The notes: generated by a model not told the origin, from the sequence alone. A stretch of 64,000 nucleotides of DNA from Saccharopolyspora rectivirgula DSM 43747 (GCF_000497205.1 NZ_AYJW01000009.1:20314-84313), one strand, 5' to 3'. Shown: positions 1-9,716, counted from the first letter of the stretch. Made by a program: numbers and translations.

Positions 1-39
1 GTGTCTTCCGGGGCCGCGAAGCAGGAGCAAGAGATCTGA
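1..39 (+). CDS. C-terminal tail of an upstream protein (partial)
   Basis: From base 1 a frame with actinobacterial codon bias reads twelve codons, ending in Glu-Ile and a TGA at 37-39. Eighty-seven bases later the next gene starts behind its own iron box, so this is most likely the 3' end of a gene lying outside the window. Nothing can be said about its function, and the fragment is too short to exclude chance. Confidence 0.3.
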   Translation: MSSGAAKQEQEI

Positions 40-68
40 GCCACCGTGGGGAAGACAAGCGCCCCATG

Positions 69-87
69 TATGGTTAGGCTAGCCTTA
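69..87. promoter_or_regulatory. IdeR/DmdR-type iron box
   Basis: The 19 bases match 15 of 19 positions of the actinobacterial iron-box consensus (TTAGGTTAGSCTAACCTAA). Its centre TTAGGCTAGCCTTA is nearly palindromic. It lies 39 bases before the start of the siderophore-interacting protein, where Fe(II)-bound IdeR/DmdR1 would block transcription. The inference is iron repression of the siderophore reductase and probably of the N-hydroxylase behind it. Confidence 0.68.
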
Positions 88-126
88 GCTACGTTGATCG
101 TCCGGGAGCAGGAAGGAACGCATCGC

Positions 127-957
127 ATGACTACCGCGGGCCGACCTCGGCACAAGCGCCCTCCGGCACGAGACCTGCAGGTGTTGCGGACCGTGGACCT
201 GACTCCGTCGATGCGGCGCATCACCCTGGGCGGAGAGGAGCTCAACGGCTTCCTGGACGAGCACAACGGCCCGAACGTCAAAGTCTTCGTCCCGCAGCTG
301 GGGCAAGAACGTCCCGTCCTTCCGGTCCTCGACCCGGAGACCAACCGCTACATCTGGCCCTCCCAGCGGGAACGCCCCACCATGCGGACGTACACCGTCC
401 GGCGGTACGACGAGCAGCGCGGCGAGCTCGACATCGACTTCGTGCTGCACGAGCACCGCGGAGTGGCTTCCAGCTGGGCGCGCGAGGCCAAACCGGGTGA
501 CCGGCTCGGCATCATGGGGCCCGGCGGCAAGACCTGCCGTCCTGGCGACTGGTACCTGCTGGTCGGTGACCAAACCGCGCTGCCGGCCATCTCGGCGATC
601 GTGGAAAAGCTGCCCGTCACCGCGCGCGGACAGGTTTTCGTCGAAGTGGCCGACGAAGCGGAAGAGCAGCACATCGAGTGCCCACCGGATCTGCAGTGGA
701 CCTGGCTGCACCGGAACGGAACTCCGGCTGGCCAGTCCAGGCAGTTGATCTCCGCGGTGCAGTCGCTGGAAATTCCAGTCGAGACAGGCGTCTCCGCCTG
801 GGTTGCCGGAGAATCTGGCATCGTTCGCGGTATTCGGCGCCACTTGCGCAATGAACGGGGGTTGGACCCCAAATCGGTGCTCGCCATCGGTTACTGGAAA
901 AACGGAATGGCGGAACCGGAATATCACGACAAGCACAATCACGACCGCGACTACTGA
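127..957 (+). CDS. Siderophore-interacting protein (FAD-dependent ferric-siderophore reductase)
   Basis: A 276-residue cytoplasmic flavoprotein of the SIP/ViuB family, which reduces ferric siderophore so that iron is released inside the cell. The FAD-binding R-x-Y-T motif (RTYTVRRYD) sits near residue 100, followed by the family segment around LLVGDQTALPAI, and the protein ends in the typical GYWKNG segment. I chose the ATG at 127 because GGAAGGAA lies 9 bases upstream; an upstream GTG at 46 would place the iron box inside the gene. It precedes an amino-acid N-hydroxylase, so the pair fits hydroxamate siderophore metabolism under iron control. Confidence 0.87.
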   Translation: MTTAGRPRHKRPPARDLQVLRTVDLTPSMRRITLGGEELNGFLDEHNGPNVKVFVPQLGQERPVLPVLDPETNRYIWPSQRERPTMRTYTVRRYDEQRGELDIDFVLHEHRGVASSWAREAKPGDRLGIMGPGGKTCRPGDWYLLVGDQTALPAISAIVEKLPVTARGQVFVEVADEAEEQHIECPPDLQWTWLHRNGTPAGQSRQLISAVQSLEIPVETGVSAWVAGESGIVRGIRRHLRNERGLDPKSVLAIGYWKNGMAEPEYHDKHNHDRDY

Positions 958-1055
958 GCACGTCCGGCACCGGCAGGCAGCGTATTTCCGGGATTCCCGG
1001 AATGGCCCGCTATTGCCTGGTGCGGGCATTGCGGCGCTGGCGATAAGGGGACAAC

Positions 1056-2369
1056 GTGTCTTCAGCATCGATTGATGAGCAGGGTCCCGTGTACGACATC
1101 GTGGGGATCGGCTTCGGTCCGGCGAATCTGGCCCTGGCCATCGCAATCGAGGAGTACAACCGGACGGCAGCGGAAGAGGACCGGCTGCACGCCCTCTTCC
1201 TGGAGCAGAAACCCGAATTCCGCTGGCACGACGGAATGCTCATCGAAGGCACCACCATGCAGGTGTCCTTCTTGAAGGACCTGGTCACCATTCGGAACCC
1301 GGCCAGCACGTATTCATTCCTCTCCTATTTGCACGAGAAGGACCGGCTGGTCGACTTCATCAACCACAAAACGATGTTCCCCAGCCGCATCGAATTCCAC
1401 GACTACCTGTCGTGGGCGGCTGGCCGGCTCGCCCACCTGGTCCGGTACGGCACGACCGCGGTCGAGGTCGACGCGGAGGGCAGCGGTTTCACCGTCCGAG
1501 CCCGGCGCGGTGACCAGCTGGTGACCTACCGCGGCCGCAACGTGGTCCTCGGGCTCGGCCTGGAACCCAAGGTGCCCGACGGCGTGCAGCTGGGAGAGCG
1601 CGTTTGGCACAACTACGACCTGCTGGAGCGGATCGAAGAACTGCGCGGCCAGCAGCCCCGCCGGTTCACCGTGGTCGGGGCGGGCCAGAGCGCCGCCGAG
1701 GTCACCGACTACCTGCACCGCAGCTTCCCGGACAGCGAAGTCTGCGCGGTCTTCCGCCGGTACGGCTACTGCCCGGCCGACGACAGCCCGTTCGCCAACC
1801 GCATCTTCGACCCCGCGGCCGTGGACGACTTCTACGCCTCCCCGGCCGAGGTCAAGCAGATGCTGATGGACTACCACGGCAACACCAACTACTCGGTGGT
1901 CGACCTGGAGCTGATCGAAGAGCTCTACGCCCGGCTGTACCAGGAGAAGGTGCAGGGCAAGCAGCGGCTGCGGATCTTCAACGCCTCCCAGGTCGACTGC
2001 GTCGAGCAGACCGGGGACGGGGTGCGGGTTTCGGTCCAGTTCCTGCCCACCGGGAAGCGCACCGAGCTCGACTCCGACGTGCTGATCTACGCCACCGGCT
2101 ACCGGCCCCGCGACCTGACCGGCCTGCTCGGTCGGATCGCCCAGGACTGCTGCCGGGGTGCCGACGGTCAACTGGAAGTGGAGCGGGACTACCGGGTCCG
2201 CACCACCACCGACCTGCCCGGCGGCATCTACCTGCAGGGCGGCACCGAGCACACCCACGGCATCACCTCGTCGCTGCTGTCCAACGGGGCGGTGCGCGCC
2301 GGCGAGATCCGGGATTCGGTGCTGGCCCGCCGCGGCAGCGAGCTGCCCCCGGAGCCGGCCCTGCGCTGA
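1056..2369 (+). CDS. L-ornithine/L-lysine N-monooxygenase for siderophore synthesis
   Basis: A 437-residue flavin-dependent N-hydroxylase of the SidA/PvdA/IucD family. It hydroxylates the side-chain amine of ornithine or lysine with NADPH and O2, the first step to hydroxamate siderophores. Visible are the FAD motif GIGFGPANLAL (about residues 17-27), the substrate-region segment MQVSFLKDL, the NADPH motif VVGAGQSAAE, a DDSPFANRIFDP segment and the late ATGY motif. The GTG start follows AAGGGG by five bases. It lies 98 bases after the SIP gene on the same strand. Ornithine is likelier than lysine by overall similarity, but this is not proven. No siderophore synthetase lies in the window. Confidence 0.9.
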   Translation: MSSASIDEQGPVYDIVGIGFGPANLALAIAIEEYNRTAAEEDRLHALFLEQKPEFRWHDGMLIEGTTMQVSFLKDLVTIRNPASTYSFLSYLHEKDRLVDFINHKTMFPSRIEFHDYLSWAAGRLAHLVRYGTTAVEVDAEGSGFTVRARRGDQLVTYRGRNVVLGLGLEPKVPDGVQLGERVWHNYDLLERIEELRGQQPRRFTVVGAGQSAAEVTDYLHRSFPDSEVCAVFRRYGYCPADDSPFANRIFDPAAVDDFYASPAEVKQMLMDYHGNTNYSVVDLELIEELYARLYQEKVQGKQRLRIFNASQVDCVEQTGDGVRVSVQFLPTGKRTELDSDVLIYATGYRPRDLTGLLGRIAQDCCRGADGQLEVERDYRVRTTTDLPGGIYLQGGTEHTHGITSSLLSNGAVRAGEIRDSVLARRGSELPPEPALR

Positions 2370-2426
2370 TCGTGATCGGGCGCACTGCCGGGAACAACCG
2401 GGACCGACCGGTGGTTTCAAGAGCTG

Positions 2427-3494
2427 ATGGAAAGTGCTGCGACTTCTGAAACCGCTGCCGCGGAGCAGGTGAAGGGCCAGCCCCGCGGGCAAGCCCCCGT
2501 CCCGCTGTCGATCCTCGACCTGTCCCCGGTGGGCACCCGGAACACCGCTGCCGAAGCCCTGCAGACCACCACCGAGCTGGCGCGCAGCGCTGAGGAGTGG
2601 GGCTACCACCGGTTCTGGGTGGCCGAGCACCACGGCATGCCCGGCATCGCCAGCTCGGCTCCCGCGGTGGTGATCGCGCACCTGGCCGCGCACACCACGC
2701 GGCTGCGCCTGGGCTCCGGTGGCGTGATGCTGCCGAACCACTCGCCGCTGGTGGTCGCCGAGCAGTTCGGCACCCTCCAGGCGTTGCACCCCGGCCGCAT
2801 CGACCTGGGCATCGGGCGGGCGCCCGGAACCGATCAAGCCACCGCCCGGGCGTTGCGGCGCACCCGCTCGGTTTCCGCCGACGACTTCCCGCAGCAGCTC
2901 GGTGAGCTGATCGGTTTCCTCGACGACAGCTTCCCGCTGGACCACCCGTACGCGGCCATCCAATCGGTGCCGCGCGGCCAGCGGCCGCCGATCTGGCTGC
3001 TGGGTTCCAGCGGGTTCAGCGCCCAACTGGCCGGGGAGCTCGGTTTCCCGTTCGCCTTCGCGCACCACTTCAGCGCCCAGAACACGCTGCCCGCGCTGGA
3101 GCTGTACCGGCAGTCGTTCCGGCCCTCGGAGCTGCTGGACGAGCCCTACGCCCTGATCGGTGTGCAGACGATCGTCGCGGACACCGACGAGGAAGCGCTC
3201 GAGCTGGCCCGCCCGATCGCCCTCGGCATGCTGAAGCTGCGTAAGGGGATGCCCGGCAAGCAGCCGACTCCGCAGGAGGCTCGGGAGTATCCCTACACTG
3301 AACTCGACCTCAGCTTCATGGAGAGCTGGCTGGCCGACGCCGTCTACGGTTCGCCGGAAACGGTTCGCGAGCAGCTGGACGAACTCCAGGAGCGCACCGG
3401 CGTGCAAGAACTGATGCTCACCGCGCAGATCCCGCAGCGGGAGGCGAAACTGCACTCCTTCGAGCTGGTCGCCAAGGCGTACCGGATGGTCTAG
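2427..3494 (+). CDS. LLM-class flavin-dependent oxidoreductase (YhbW/MsnO8 type)
   Basis: A 355-residue luciferase-like monooxygenase with a TIM-barrel FMNH2-using fold. Family markers are the N-terminal [10 protein letters not shown], the strand with [11 protein letters not shown], the [16 protein letters not shown] segment, and the [14 protein letters not shown] motif near residue 130. The substrate is not predictable. It starts 57 bases after the N-hydroxylase with no evident terminator between, so it may be read with the siderophore genes. No strong ribosome site precedes the ATG, which suggests translation dependent on upstream reading, or a short leader. Confidence 0.88.
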   Translation: MESAATSETAAAEQVKGQPRGQAPVPLSILDLSPVGTRNTAAEALQTTTELARSAEEWGYHRFWVAEHHGMPGIASSAPAVVIAHLAAHTTRLRLGSGGVMLPNHSPLVVAEQFGTLQALHPGRIDLGIGRAPGTDQATARALRRTRSVSADDFPQQLGELIGFLDDSFPLDHPYAAIQSVPRGQRPPIWLLGSSGFSAQLAGELGFPFAFAHHFSAQNTLPALELYRQSFRPSELLDEPYALIGVQTIVADTDEEALELARPIALGMLKLRKGMPGKQPTPQEAREYPYTELDLSFMESWLADAVYGSPETVREQLDELQERTGVQELMLTAQIPQREAKLHSFELVAKAYRMV

Positions 3495-3614
3495 CGGTTT
3501 TCAAGGTGTGCGAGGCCACTCTTGCTCGAGGTCTGCTGCGGTGGCGGGCCGAGCGTGGCGTACGGTTCGTGAGCACCGGTGTTCGCAGGCACGAGGCGGG
3601 ATTGAGGGGTTGTC

Positions 3615-3989
3615 GTGAAGCCTGGTGTTCTCACGTTTTACCGGATCATGGCGTACGTGACGGCCGTGCTGCTGATCCTGCTCTGCCTGGCGATGGTGTT
3701 CAAGTACGGCTGGCCCGAGGGCAGTCCGCTCCAGGTCCGCGGCGATTCGCTGGTCTCGATGATCGGCGTGGCCCACGGGTGGCTGTACATGGTTTACCTG
3801 TTCGTGGCTTTTGTGCTGACCAAGCAGCTCGCGGTGCCGATCGGCCGGATGCTGTTGGTGCTGCTGGCGGGAACCGTTCCGTTCGGTGCTTTCTTCGCTG
3901 AGCGGAAGGTGACCCGGTGGTTCCACCTCCGTCAGCAAGGAAAGCCGATCACCGGCCAGGACACGGCATCGGAGGAATCGCGGGCTTGA
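3615..3989 (+). CDS. DUF3817 integral membrane protein
   Basis: A 124-residue membrane protein with three hydrophobic segments (about residues 10-30, 53-73 and 79-97), the middle one carrying HGWLYMVYL. The pattern matches DUF3817, small actinobacterial membrane proteins of unknown function. Its TGA overlaps the ATG of heme O synthase (TGATG at 3987-3991), so the two are translationally coupled. That coupling hints at a role near heme or oxidase assembly, which is inference only. The GTG start follows GAGGGG. Confidence 0.86.
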   Translation: MKPGVLTFYRIMAYVTAVLLILLCLAMVFKYGWPEGSPLQVRGDSLVSMIGVAHGWLYMVYLFVAFVLTKQLAVPIGRMLLVLLAGTVPFGAFFAERKVTRWFHLRQQGKPITGQDTASEESRA

Positions 3990-4918
3990 TGACTGCCAAA
4001 CCCATGGCTGCGCACGGGGCGGCCGCGCCCTCCAGCAGTCGCAGCGTGCTGGGCGCGTACTTGGCGCTGACCAAACCGCGGATCATCGAGTTGCTGCTGG
4101 TCACCACCATTCCGGCGATGTTCCTCGCCGAGCGCGGCATCCCGTCCCCGTGGCTGGCGCTGGTGACCCTGGTCGGCGGCACCATGGCGGCCGCCAGCGC
4201 GAACGTGCTCAACTGCGTCGCCGACTCCGACATCGACGCGGTCATGGAGCGCACCAAGAAGCGCCCGCTGGCCCGGTACGAGGTGCCGCGCCGCAACGCC
4301 GTGGTCTTCGGCGTGCTGCTGGGGATCGCTTCGTTCGCGGTGCTGTGGGCGGGCGCCAACCTGCTGGCGGCGTCGCTGGCCTTCGCGGCGATCCTGTTCT
4401 ACGTCTTCGTCTACACCCTGCTCCTCAAGCGCCGCACCGCGCAGAACATCGTGTGGGGCGGTGCCGCCGGGTGCATGCCGGTGCTGGTCGGCTGGGCGGC
4501 GGTGACCGGCACGGTCGAGTGGCCGGCCCTGGTGCTGTTCGGGGTGGTCTTCCTGTGGACCCCGCCGCACTTCTGGTCGCTGGCGATGAAGTACCGGGAG
4601 GACTACGTCCGGGCCGGGGTGCCGATGCTCCCCGCGGTGGCCACCGAACGGCAGGTTTCGCTGCGCATCCTCCTCTACAGCTGGGCGACCGTGCTGTGCA
4701 CGTTGCTGCTGCTGCCGGTCACCAGCTGGCTCTACGTGGGGCTGGCCGTGCTGTTCGGAGCGGTCCTGCTGGTGATCGCCCAGCAGCTGCACTCGGCGGT
4801 GCGCAACAACCGCCCCTACAGCCCGATGAAGCTGTTCCACTACTCCAACTCCTACTTGGCGCTGGTGTTCGTCGCGGTCGCCGTGGACGCCGCGATCGGA
4901 CTGCCGGTGCTGGGCTGA
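3989..4918 (+). CDS. ctaB: Heme O synthase (protoheme IX farnesyltransferase)
   Basis: A 309-residue polytopic UbiA-family prenyltransferase that transfers farnesyl to heme b, giving heme O for aa3-type oxidase. It shows the family start [20 protein letters not shown], the first Asp-rich motif in [20 protein letters not shown] (about residue 75), and the [17 protein letters not shown] loop near residue 195. ATG 3989 was chosen because GGAGGAA lies 11 bases upstream and the start overlaps the preceding stop; ATG 4004 is a second possibility. A strong hairpin lies just downstream. Confidence 0.96.
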   Translation: MTAKPMAAHGAAAPSSSRSVLGAYLALTKPRIIELLLVTTIPAMFLAERGIPSPWLALVTLVGGTMAAASANVLNCVADSDIDAVMERTKKRPLARYEVPRRNAVVFGVLLGIASFAVLWAGANLLAASLAFAAILFYVFVYTLLLKRRTAQNIVWGGAAGCMPVLVGWAAVTGTVEWPALVLFGVVFLWTPPHFWSLAMKYREDYVRAGVPMLPAVATERQVSLRILLYSWATVLCTLLLLPVTSWLYVGLAVLFGAVLLVIAQQLHSAVRNNRPYSPMKLFHYSNSYLALVFVAVAVDAAIGLPVLG

Positions 4919-4924
4919 GCGAAC

Positions 4925-4950
4925 GCGGGGTGCGGTGTCCCGCACCCCGC
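4925..4950. terminator. Bidirectional hairpin terminator between ctaB and the MHS transporter
   Basis: A perfect 11-bp G+C stem (GCGGGGTGCGG and its complement) with a four-base loop lies between two convergent genes. There is no T-run, as is common for actinobacterial hairpin terminators. Confidence 0.7.
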
Positions 4951-4971
4951 TGGAAGACCCCGCGGATCCGC

Positions 4972-6291
4972 TCAGGCGGTGGTTTCCCGCTGCGCGGGCC
5001 GCTCGCTGGTCAGGTCCCGCTTGTAGGTTTCCCCGAGCAGGTAGATCGAGCCGAACGAGATCGCGCACAGCACCACCACGTACCCGGCGATGGCCAGCGA
5101 GGACTGGGTGGCGCCGTAGACCGCGGTGCAGATCATCGGGGCGATCCCGCCACCCAGGATCGAAGCGATCTGGTAGCTCAGCGAGGCCCCGCTGTAGCGC
5201 AGCCGGGTGCTGAACAGCTCGGCGAAGAACGCGGACTGCGGGCCGTACACCGCGGTGCGGCAGATCTGCACGACGAACCCGGCCATCAGGTACAGCACGA
5301 TCGAGCCGCTGTCCACCAGCAGGATCCACGGCACCGCGAACAACATCAGGGCCAGCATGCCGCCCAGCGACATCTTCTTGCGCCCGAGCCGGTCGGAGAG
5401 CAGGCCGAACGCCATCATCAGCGGGATGTCGGTGGCGGCCAGGAACGAGTTGGCGTTGAGCACGGTGGTGCGCTCGTAGTCCAGGGCCGTGGTGGTGTAG
5501 GAGACGATCCAGGTGGTGCTGACGTAGAAGGTCGCGTTGGTGGCCAGGAACGAACCGGCCGCCAGCAGCACGGTCTTGGGGTGCTTGCGCAGCACTTCCA
5601 GCACCGGCATCCGCTCAGCGCGCTCCTGCTCCTTCTGCTGCATCGCCTTCTCGAACACCGGGCTTTCGCTGATCTTGAGCCGGATCACGTAGCCGGCCAC
5701 GATGAGCACCCCGCTGAGCAGGAACGGGATCCGCCACCCCCACGCCATGAAGGCTTCTTCGGAGACGCTGGCGCTGATCCCCGAGAAGGTCAGGTTGCCC
5801 AGCAGCAGCCCGGCCGGGACGCCCACCTGGGGCCAGCTGCCGTAGAACCCGCGCCGGTTCTCGGGTGCGTGCTCCACCGCCATCAGGGCCGCACCGCCCC
5901 ATTCGCCGCCGACCCCGAGTCCCTGGGTGAAGCGCAGCAGGGTGAGCAGCACCGGGGCCCACACGCCGATGGAGGCGTAGGTGGGCAGCAGACCCATCGC
6001 CAGGGTCGCCACGCCCATCATCATCAGCGAGACGATCAGCATGGGCTTGCGCCCGACCTTGTCCCCGAAGTGCGCGAACAGCACGCCACCGAGCGGCCTG
6101 GCGAGGAAGCCGACGGCGAAGGTGGCGAAGGCGGCGATGGTGCCGACGGTGGGGTCGAAGGCGGGGAAGAACAACTCGTTGAAGACCAGCGCTGCGGCTG
6201 TTCCGTAGATGAAGAAGTCGTACCACTCGATGGTGGTGCCGATCAGGCTGGCTAACGCAACTTTGCGGGCGCTGGTTGCGGTGGCGGCCAT
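4972..6291 (-). CDS. MHS-family MFS metabolite:H+ symporter
   Basis: A 439-residue 12-TM major facilitator of the metabolite:H+ symporter family (ShiA/ProP/YhjE-like). The diagnostic start is GTTIEWYDFFIYGTAAAL (about residues 18-35). It is followed by the MFS loop motif FGDKVGRKP, the RFTQGLGVGGEWGGA segment, and SDRLGRKK after TM8. Substrates of this family are dicarboxylates, shikimate, betaines or proline; the exact one cannot be read here. The start follows GGAGGG by seven bases. It stands alone, convergent with ctaB. The 157-base gap to the deacetylase upstream holds nothing I recognise. Confidence 0.92.
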   Translation of the reverse strand: MAATATSARKVALASLIGTTIEWYDFFIYGTAAALVFNELFFPAFDPTVGTIAAFATFAVGFLARPLGGVLFAHFGDKVGRKPMLIVSLMMMGVATLAMGLLPTYASIGVWAPVLLTLLRFTQGLGVGGEWGGAALMAVEHAPENRRGFYGSWPQVGVPAGLLLGNLTFSGISASVSEEAFMAWGWRIPFLLSGVLIVAGYVIRLKISESPVFEKAMQQKEQERAERMPVLEVLRKHPKTVLLAAGSFLATNATFYVSTTWIVSYTTTALDYERTTVLNANSFLAATDIPLMMAFGLLSDRLGRKKMSLGGMLALMLFAVPWILLVDSGSIVLYLMAGFVVQICRTAVYGPQSAFFAELFSTRLRYSGASLSYQIASILGGGIAPMICTAVYGATQSSLAIAGYVVVLCAISFGSIYLLGETYKRDLTSERPAQRETTA

Positions 6292-6448
6292 CGTTACGCC
6301 CTCCGGAAGGGTGTGCGACAGGTAACTAACGCTGTAAGTTTTCGCAGACTGTAATCATCAGTGCCGCAGATCACAAGATCTCCGGGGTGGCGGATTTCCA
6401 ACGCCCGCCGTTCGGTGCAGAAGGGGTGCCGGCCGACCCCGCGCGGGT

Positions 6449-7180
6449 TCAGAGCTCGAAGAGCTCGAACGGCACGCAGCGCTTGCCGCCGAACCGGTCG
6501 GCGAACTGCCTCGTCGCGGTGTCGAGGAAACGCCGCGCGTACTGCTCGGGCGGCTCGTCGCTCAACGCGCTGAGGTACGCGCGGTGCGCGGCCAGCGAAC
6601 GCACCGCCTGTTCGAAGCTCTCGGAGATGTCCACCGCGTGCGAACTCGAGGGGGAAGCGGCCACCGCGACCCAGCGCACGCCCCGCCACGGGGCAGCTCC
6701 TTCGGCGACCAGCTCCGGGAAGATCCACTCGTTCCCGGCGTCCGCCACCGCGTCCAGCACCGCTGTTCCCGTGGCCCGGTGGTCCGGGGTGTTCCACGTG
6801 CCGGGTCCCCAGTTGTCCCGGTGGTTGAGGGTCACCACCAGCTCCGGCCGCCTGCGCCGGATCTCCCGGGCGATGTCGCGGCGCAAGCGGGGAGTCGGCT
6901 CGATCACCCCGTCCCGGTGGTCGAGGAACTCCACGGAGCTGACCCCGACCAGTTCCGCCGCGCGGCGCTGCTCCGCTTCGCGGACCTCGACCGCTTCTCG
7001 CGGCGCCATCCCGGCGATCCCGGCCTCGCCGCGGGTCACCAGCAGATAGCTGACCTCCTTGCCGCTGGTGGTCCAGGAGGCCACCGCACCGGACGCCCCG
7101 TACTCCAAGTCATCCGGATGAGCGACCACGGCCAGCGCTCGTTGCCAGTCCGCGGGAAGCGGGGCGAGTTCAGGGGGCAT
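6449..7180 (-). CDS. PIG-L family deacetylase (LmbE-like)
   Basis: A 243-residue zinc-dependent N-deacetylase. The metal motif AHPDDLEYG is near residue 19 and the third metal ligand lies in NHRDNWGPGTWNTPDHRAT. The family includes MshB and Mca of mycothiol metabolism and many sugar or antibiotic N-deacetylases. This protein lacks features that would single out MshB, so the substrate is unassigned. I chose ATG 7180 because AGGAG lies seven bases upstream; the open frame extends further, to 7267. Monocistronic, divergent from the GAP1 gene. Confidence 0.88.
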   Translation of the reverse strand: MPPELAPLPADWQRALAVVAHPDDLEYGASGAVASWTTSGKEVSYLLVTRGEAGIAGMAPREAVEVREAEQRRAAELVGVSSVEFLDHRDGVIEPTPRLRRDIAREIRRRRPELVVTLNHRDNWGPGTWNTPDHRATGTAVLDAVADAGNEWIFPELVAEGAAPWRGVRWVAVAASPSSSHAVDISESFEQAVRSLAAHRAYLSALSDEPPEQYARRFLDTATRQFADRFGGKRCVPFELFEL

Positions 7181-7382
7181 GGCGAACTCCTGTCCGGCGG
7201 CGGTGAGCGGTGACCGCCATTGTGTCGCCGGGCCGCGGAAAACGCGCACGGATGCGCAGTCGTGCATAGCCCTTTCGTGTCATGCCGCACCGAAAAGCGG
7301 TGGATGTGCAGCGGTAGGCTAGTGATCAACTGGGGTCAAGCAGCAACAGCGGCGTGTCATGAGAGTCTGAACGGAGTGGCGC

Positions 7383-9716
7383 ATGGGTGCCCAGGAATTC
7401 CAGTCGCTGTTCTACGCCGGCGGCATCCCGGAAGAGGGCGACCCCGACGGAGACGGGCTCCAGTTCCAAGCGGTTTCACCTGGGACGACCGGACAGGCGA
7501 TGGCAGCGGTCGGCCAGCTGCGCTTCGCCGCCACCCCGACCGGTGACGGTCAGCCGATGCTGGCGCACTGGTACGACGGGGTGTACGTGACCGCTCAGTG
7601 CGCTGCTTCGGAACAACCCCGGTTCGTCCACGCCATCGCCGCCGCTGATGCCCAGCTCTACGGGGAAGTGCGGCCGGCGCAGCTGTGGCGGGCCCAGTGG
7701 TGGGCGGATTCCCCGGACGAGGTGTGCGCTGCTGTTGCCGCACGACCGGAATCAGGTCCGCTGCACCCGGAGCTGTTGCGGGACTGGGTGCTCGAGAACC
7801 CCCGCGGCCAGGAGTGGTTGACCGCGATCCTCTCCGCGGTGCAGCGCGCGCAGGCGCCGGACGCCCCGCGGGGGGTTTTCGTCAGCGCCGCGGTCGAGCC
7901 GGTGATCCGCTGGATCGCCGCAGCAACTCTGCTCCTTCCGCAACAGACCGCGCTGCGCACCAGTTTCCAAGTGCTCTCGGACGATCCGCTGCGAAGTCCA
8001 CACCGGCTGGTGGCGGTGCACCCGGACGCGGCCGGTGAATTGACCGGTGTGGAAGACATCGCCGGGGTGTGCGTTTTCGACTTGGAATCGGGGGAATTCC
8101 AGACCACCGTCCTGACCGAGGCGGCTCGGCACTGGGTTCCCCGTTTCCTCAATGGTGATCCACAACGGATCGTCCAGGCGGTCGAACTGGCCCACCGGTT
8201 CGCCCGGGAACGCGGGGCCGTCGCGGCCACCGCGGCGGACCGGCTGGCCAGCTGCACGGGGGTGCTGGGGGAATCCCCCGCGGATCCGGAAGACGTGCGG
8301 ACGCTGGCCGGCTGGGTGACCGAGCAGATCAAGCACTCCGGCGCCCGGACGGTGCAGCCGGTGTTGGACGCCGTGGTGGGCGGCTCGCCCGGACTGTCGA
8401 TCTTGGCCGAACTCGCTGCCGGGCTCACCGGGGACCAGGCAGCGCAAGCGCGAATCGCGTTGCTGCGCAACGAGCTCGACGCGGGAGCGCCCACCGGGCA
8501 GGTGACCAAGAGCTGGGACTGGACGGCGGAAGAGCTCTACGAGGCCACCGCGGTGGTGGAGCAGGCCTGCCGGGCCGCGGCCGGAAGCCAGTTGGACGGA
8601 GTTCTGCGGATCGCCTCCCAGTACGGTGTGACGCCTCGTTTCGAGGAGTTCCGGGAATCCGCGGAGCGTTTCGTGTCCTGGTGGGCGGACAACCCGGATG
8701 CCCGAGTGCACCCGGAGGAATGGGTCTGCCGGGACGAGTTGCTGCGACTGCTGCGGGAGGAGCTGAACCGCCGCTTGGCCGCTGGAGCCACCGCGACGGA
8801 GGATCTCGAGCAGCACTGGTGGCCGCTGCTCGTTCCCGCGCTCAGCGATCCTTCTTCCGAATTGGACGCCACCGTCGCCGGGGCTGCGATGGCCGCGGGC
8901 GGTCAGGCACGCCGGGATGCCGTGGCCGTTCTCTGCCGGCGACTGCGAGCTTCCGGCACCAGGGAACGCGCGGAGCGGATCTGGCAAGTCCTCTTCTCCT
9001 CTGTGGACCCGACCGTGGAGGAGTTGAGCGAGTTCTTCGGTTCGCTGCCGACGACGTGGATCAGCGAATCACTGGCCCACCGGGCGTTCCAGGTGCTGAG
9101 CAAGTCCACAGTGTCCGCTCGCTACTTGGACGTGCTGCGCCTGCTCGGCCACCACTTGGATGCCGGTCACGGGTGGTTGCGGCAGCTGTGGGAGGAGGAC
9201 AGCCGGATGCGTTCGTGGCTGACCAGCCTCCGCCGGGCGAAGACGTTCCCGGAGAACCTCCAGCTGCAGGGCATTTCCGAGCACGTGCTGCAAGCCCGGG
9301 CCGAAGAAGCGGTGCAGCAGCTGCTGGGGGTTTCGCTGTCGGCCGCGGCGGTCGTCTCCTCCGGGGCGCAGCTGCAGAGGATGCTGGTGCGCGAACTGCC
9401 CAAGACGTGGCTGGACGGCAGCGCTGAGGAGCAGCGCCAGCACCGCGCGGTGGCGCTGGCCTTCCTCATCGCCTGGTCGGACGATTCGGCGACGGAGGTG
9501 AAGGCGGGGTTCGACCAGGCCTTGGAGGCCTGGGCCCGGTCGCACACCCAGGCCGACTACCGGGAAGTGAGCCGGCTGCTGCGCGAGGCCGGGGCGGACG
9601 TCTCCGCCTGGCACGAGTGGCTGCGGGAGCTCTACCGCGGCCAGACCCGCCCGAAGCGCAGCCGGATCGCCGAGTGGCTGGCGCACTGGATGCGCCGCTC
9701 CCAGCAACCCCGTTAG
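7383..9716 (+). CDS. GTPase-associated protein 1 (GAP1)-related protein
   Basis: A 777-residue cytosolic protein with no membrane segments. The N-terminus reads EFQSLFYAGGIPEEG, then FQAVSPG, then about residue 95 a WRAQWW segment. This is the layout of the GAP1-N region of GTPase-associated protein 1, described in NTP-dependent bacterial conflict systems. The remaining 550 residues are alpha-helical and Arg/Glu-rich without recognisable catalytic motifs. Family members usually sit beside GTPase or vWA genes; none is present here, so this is an orphan copy. GGAG precedes the ATG by five bases. The assignment rests on the N-terminal pattern only. Confidence 0.68.
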   Translation: MGAQEFQSLFYAGGIPEEGDPDGDGLQFQAVSPGTTGQAMAAVGQLRFAATPTGDGQPMLAHWYDGVYVTAQCAASEQPRFVHAIAAADAQLYGEVRPAQLWRAQWWADSPDEVCAAVAARPESGPLHPELLRDWVLENPRGQEWLTAILSAVQRAQAPDAPRGVFVSAAVEPVIRWIAAATLLLPQQTALRTSFQVLSDDPLRSPHRLVAVHPDAAGELTGVEDIAGVCVFDLESGEFQTTVLTEAARHWVPRFLNGDPQRIVQAVELAHRFARERGAVAATAADRLASCTGVLGESPADPEDVRTLAGWVTEQIKHSGARTVQPVLDAVVGGSPGLSILAELAAGLTGDQAAQARIALLRNELDAGAPTGQVTKSWDWTAEELYEATAVVEQACRAAAGSQLDGVLRIASQYGVTPRFEEFRESAERFVSWWADNPDARVHPEEWVCRDELLRLLREELNRRLAAGATATEDLEQHWWPLLVPALSDPSSELDATVAGAAMAAGGQARRDAVAVLCRRLRASGTRERAERIWQVLFSSVDPTVEELSEFFGSLPTTWISESLAHRAFQVLSKSTVSARYLDVLRLLGHHLDAGHGWLRQLWEEDSRMRSWLTSLRRAKTFPENLQLQGISEHVLQARAEEAVQQLLGVSLSAAAVVSSGAQLQRMLVRELPKTWLDGSAEEQRQHRAVALAFLIAWSDDSATEVKAGFDQALEAWARSHTQADYREVSRLLREAGADVSAWHEWLRELYRGQTRPKRSRIAEWLAHWMRRSQQPR

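Noticed and set aside
46..126. GTG 46 as start of the siderophore-interacting protein
   Set aside because: It would put the iron box at 69-87 inside the coding region and has no ribosome site, whereas ATG 127 follows GGAAGGAA.
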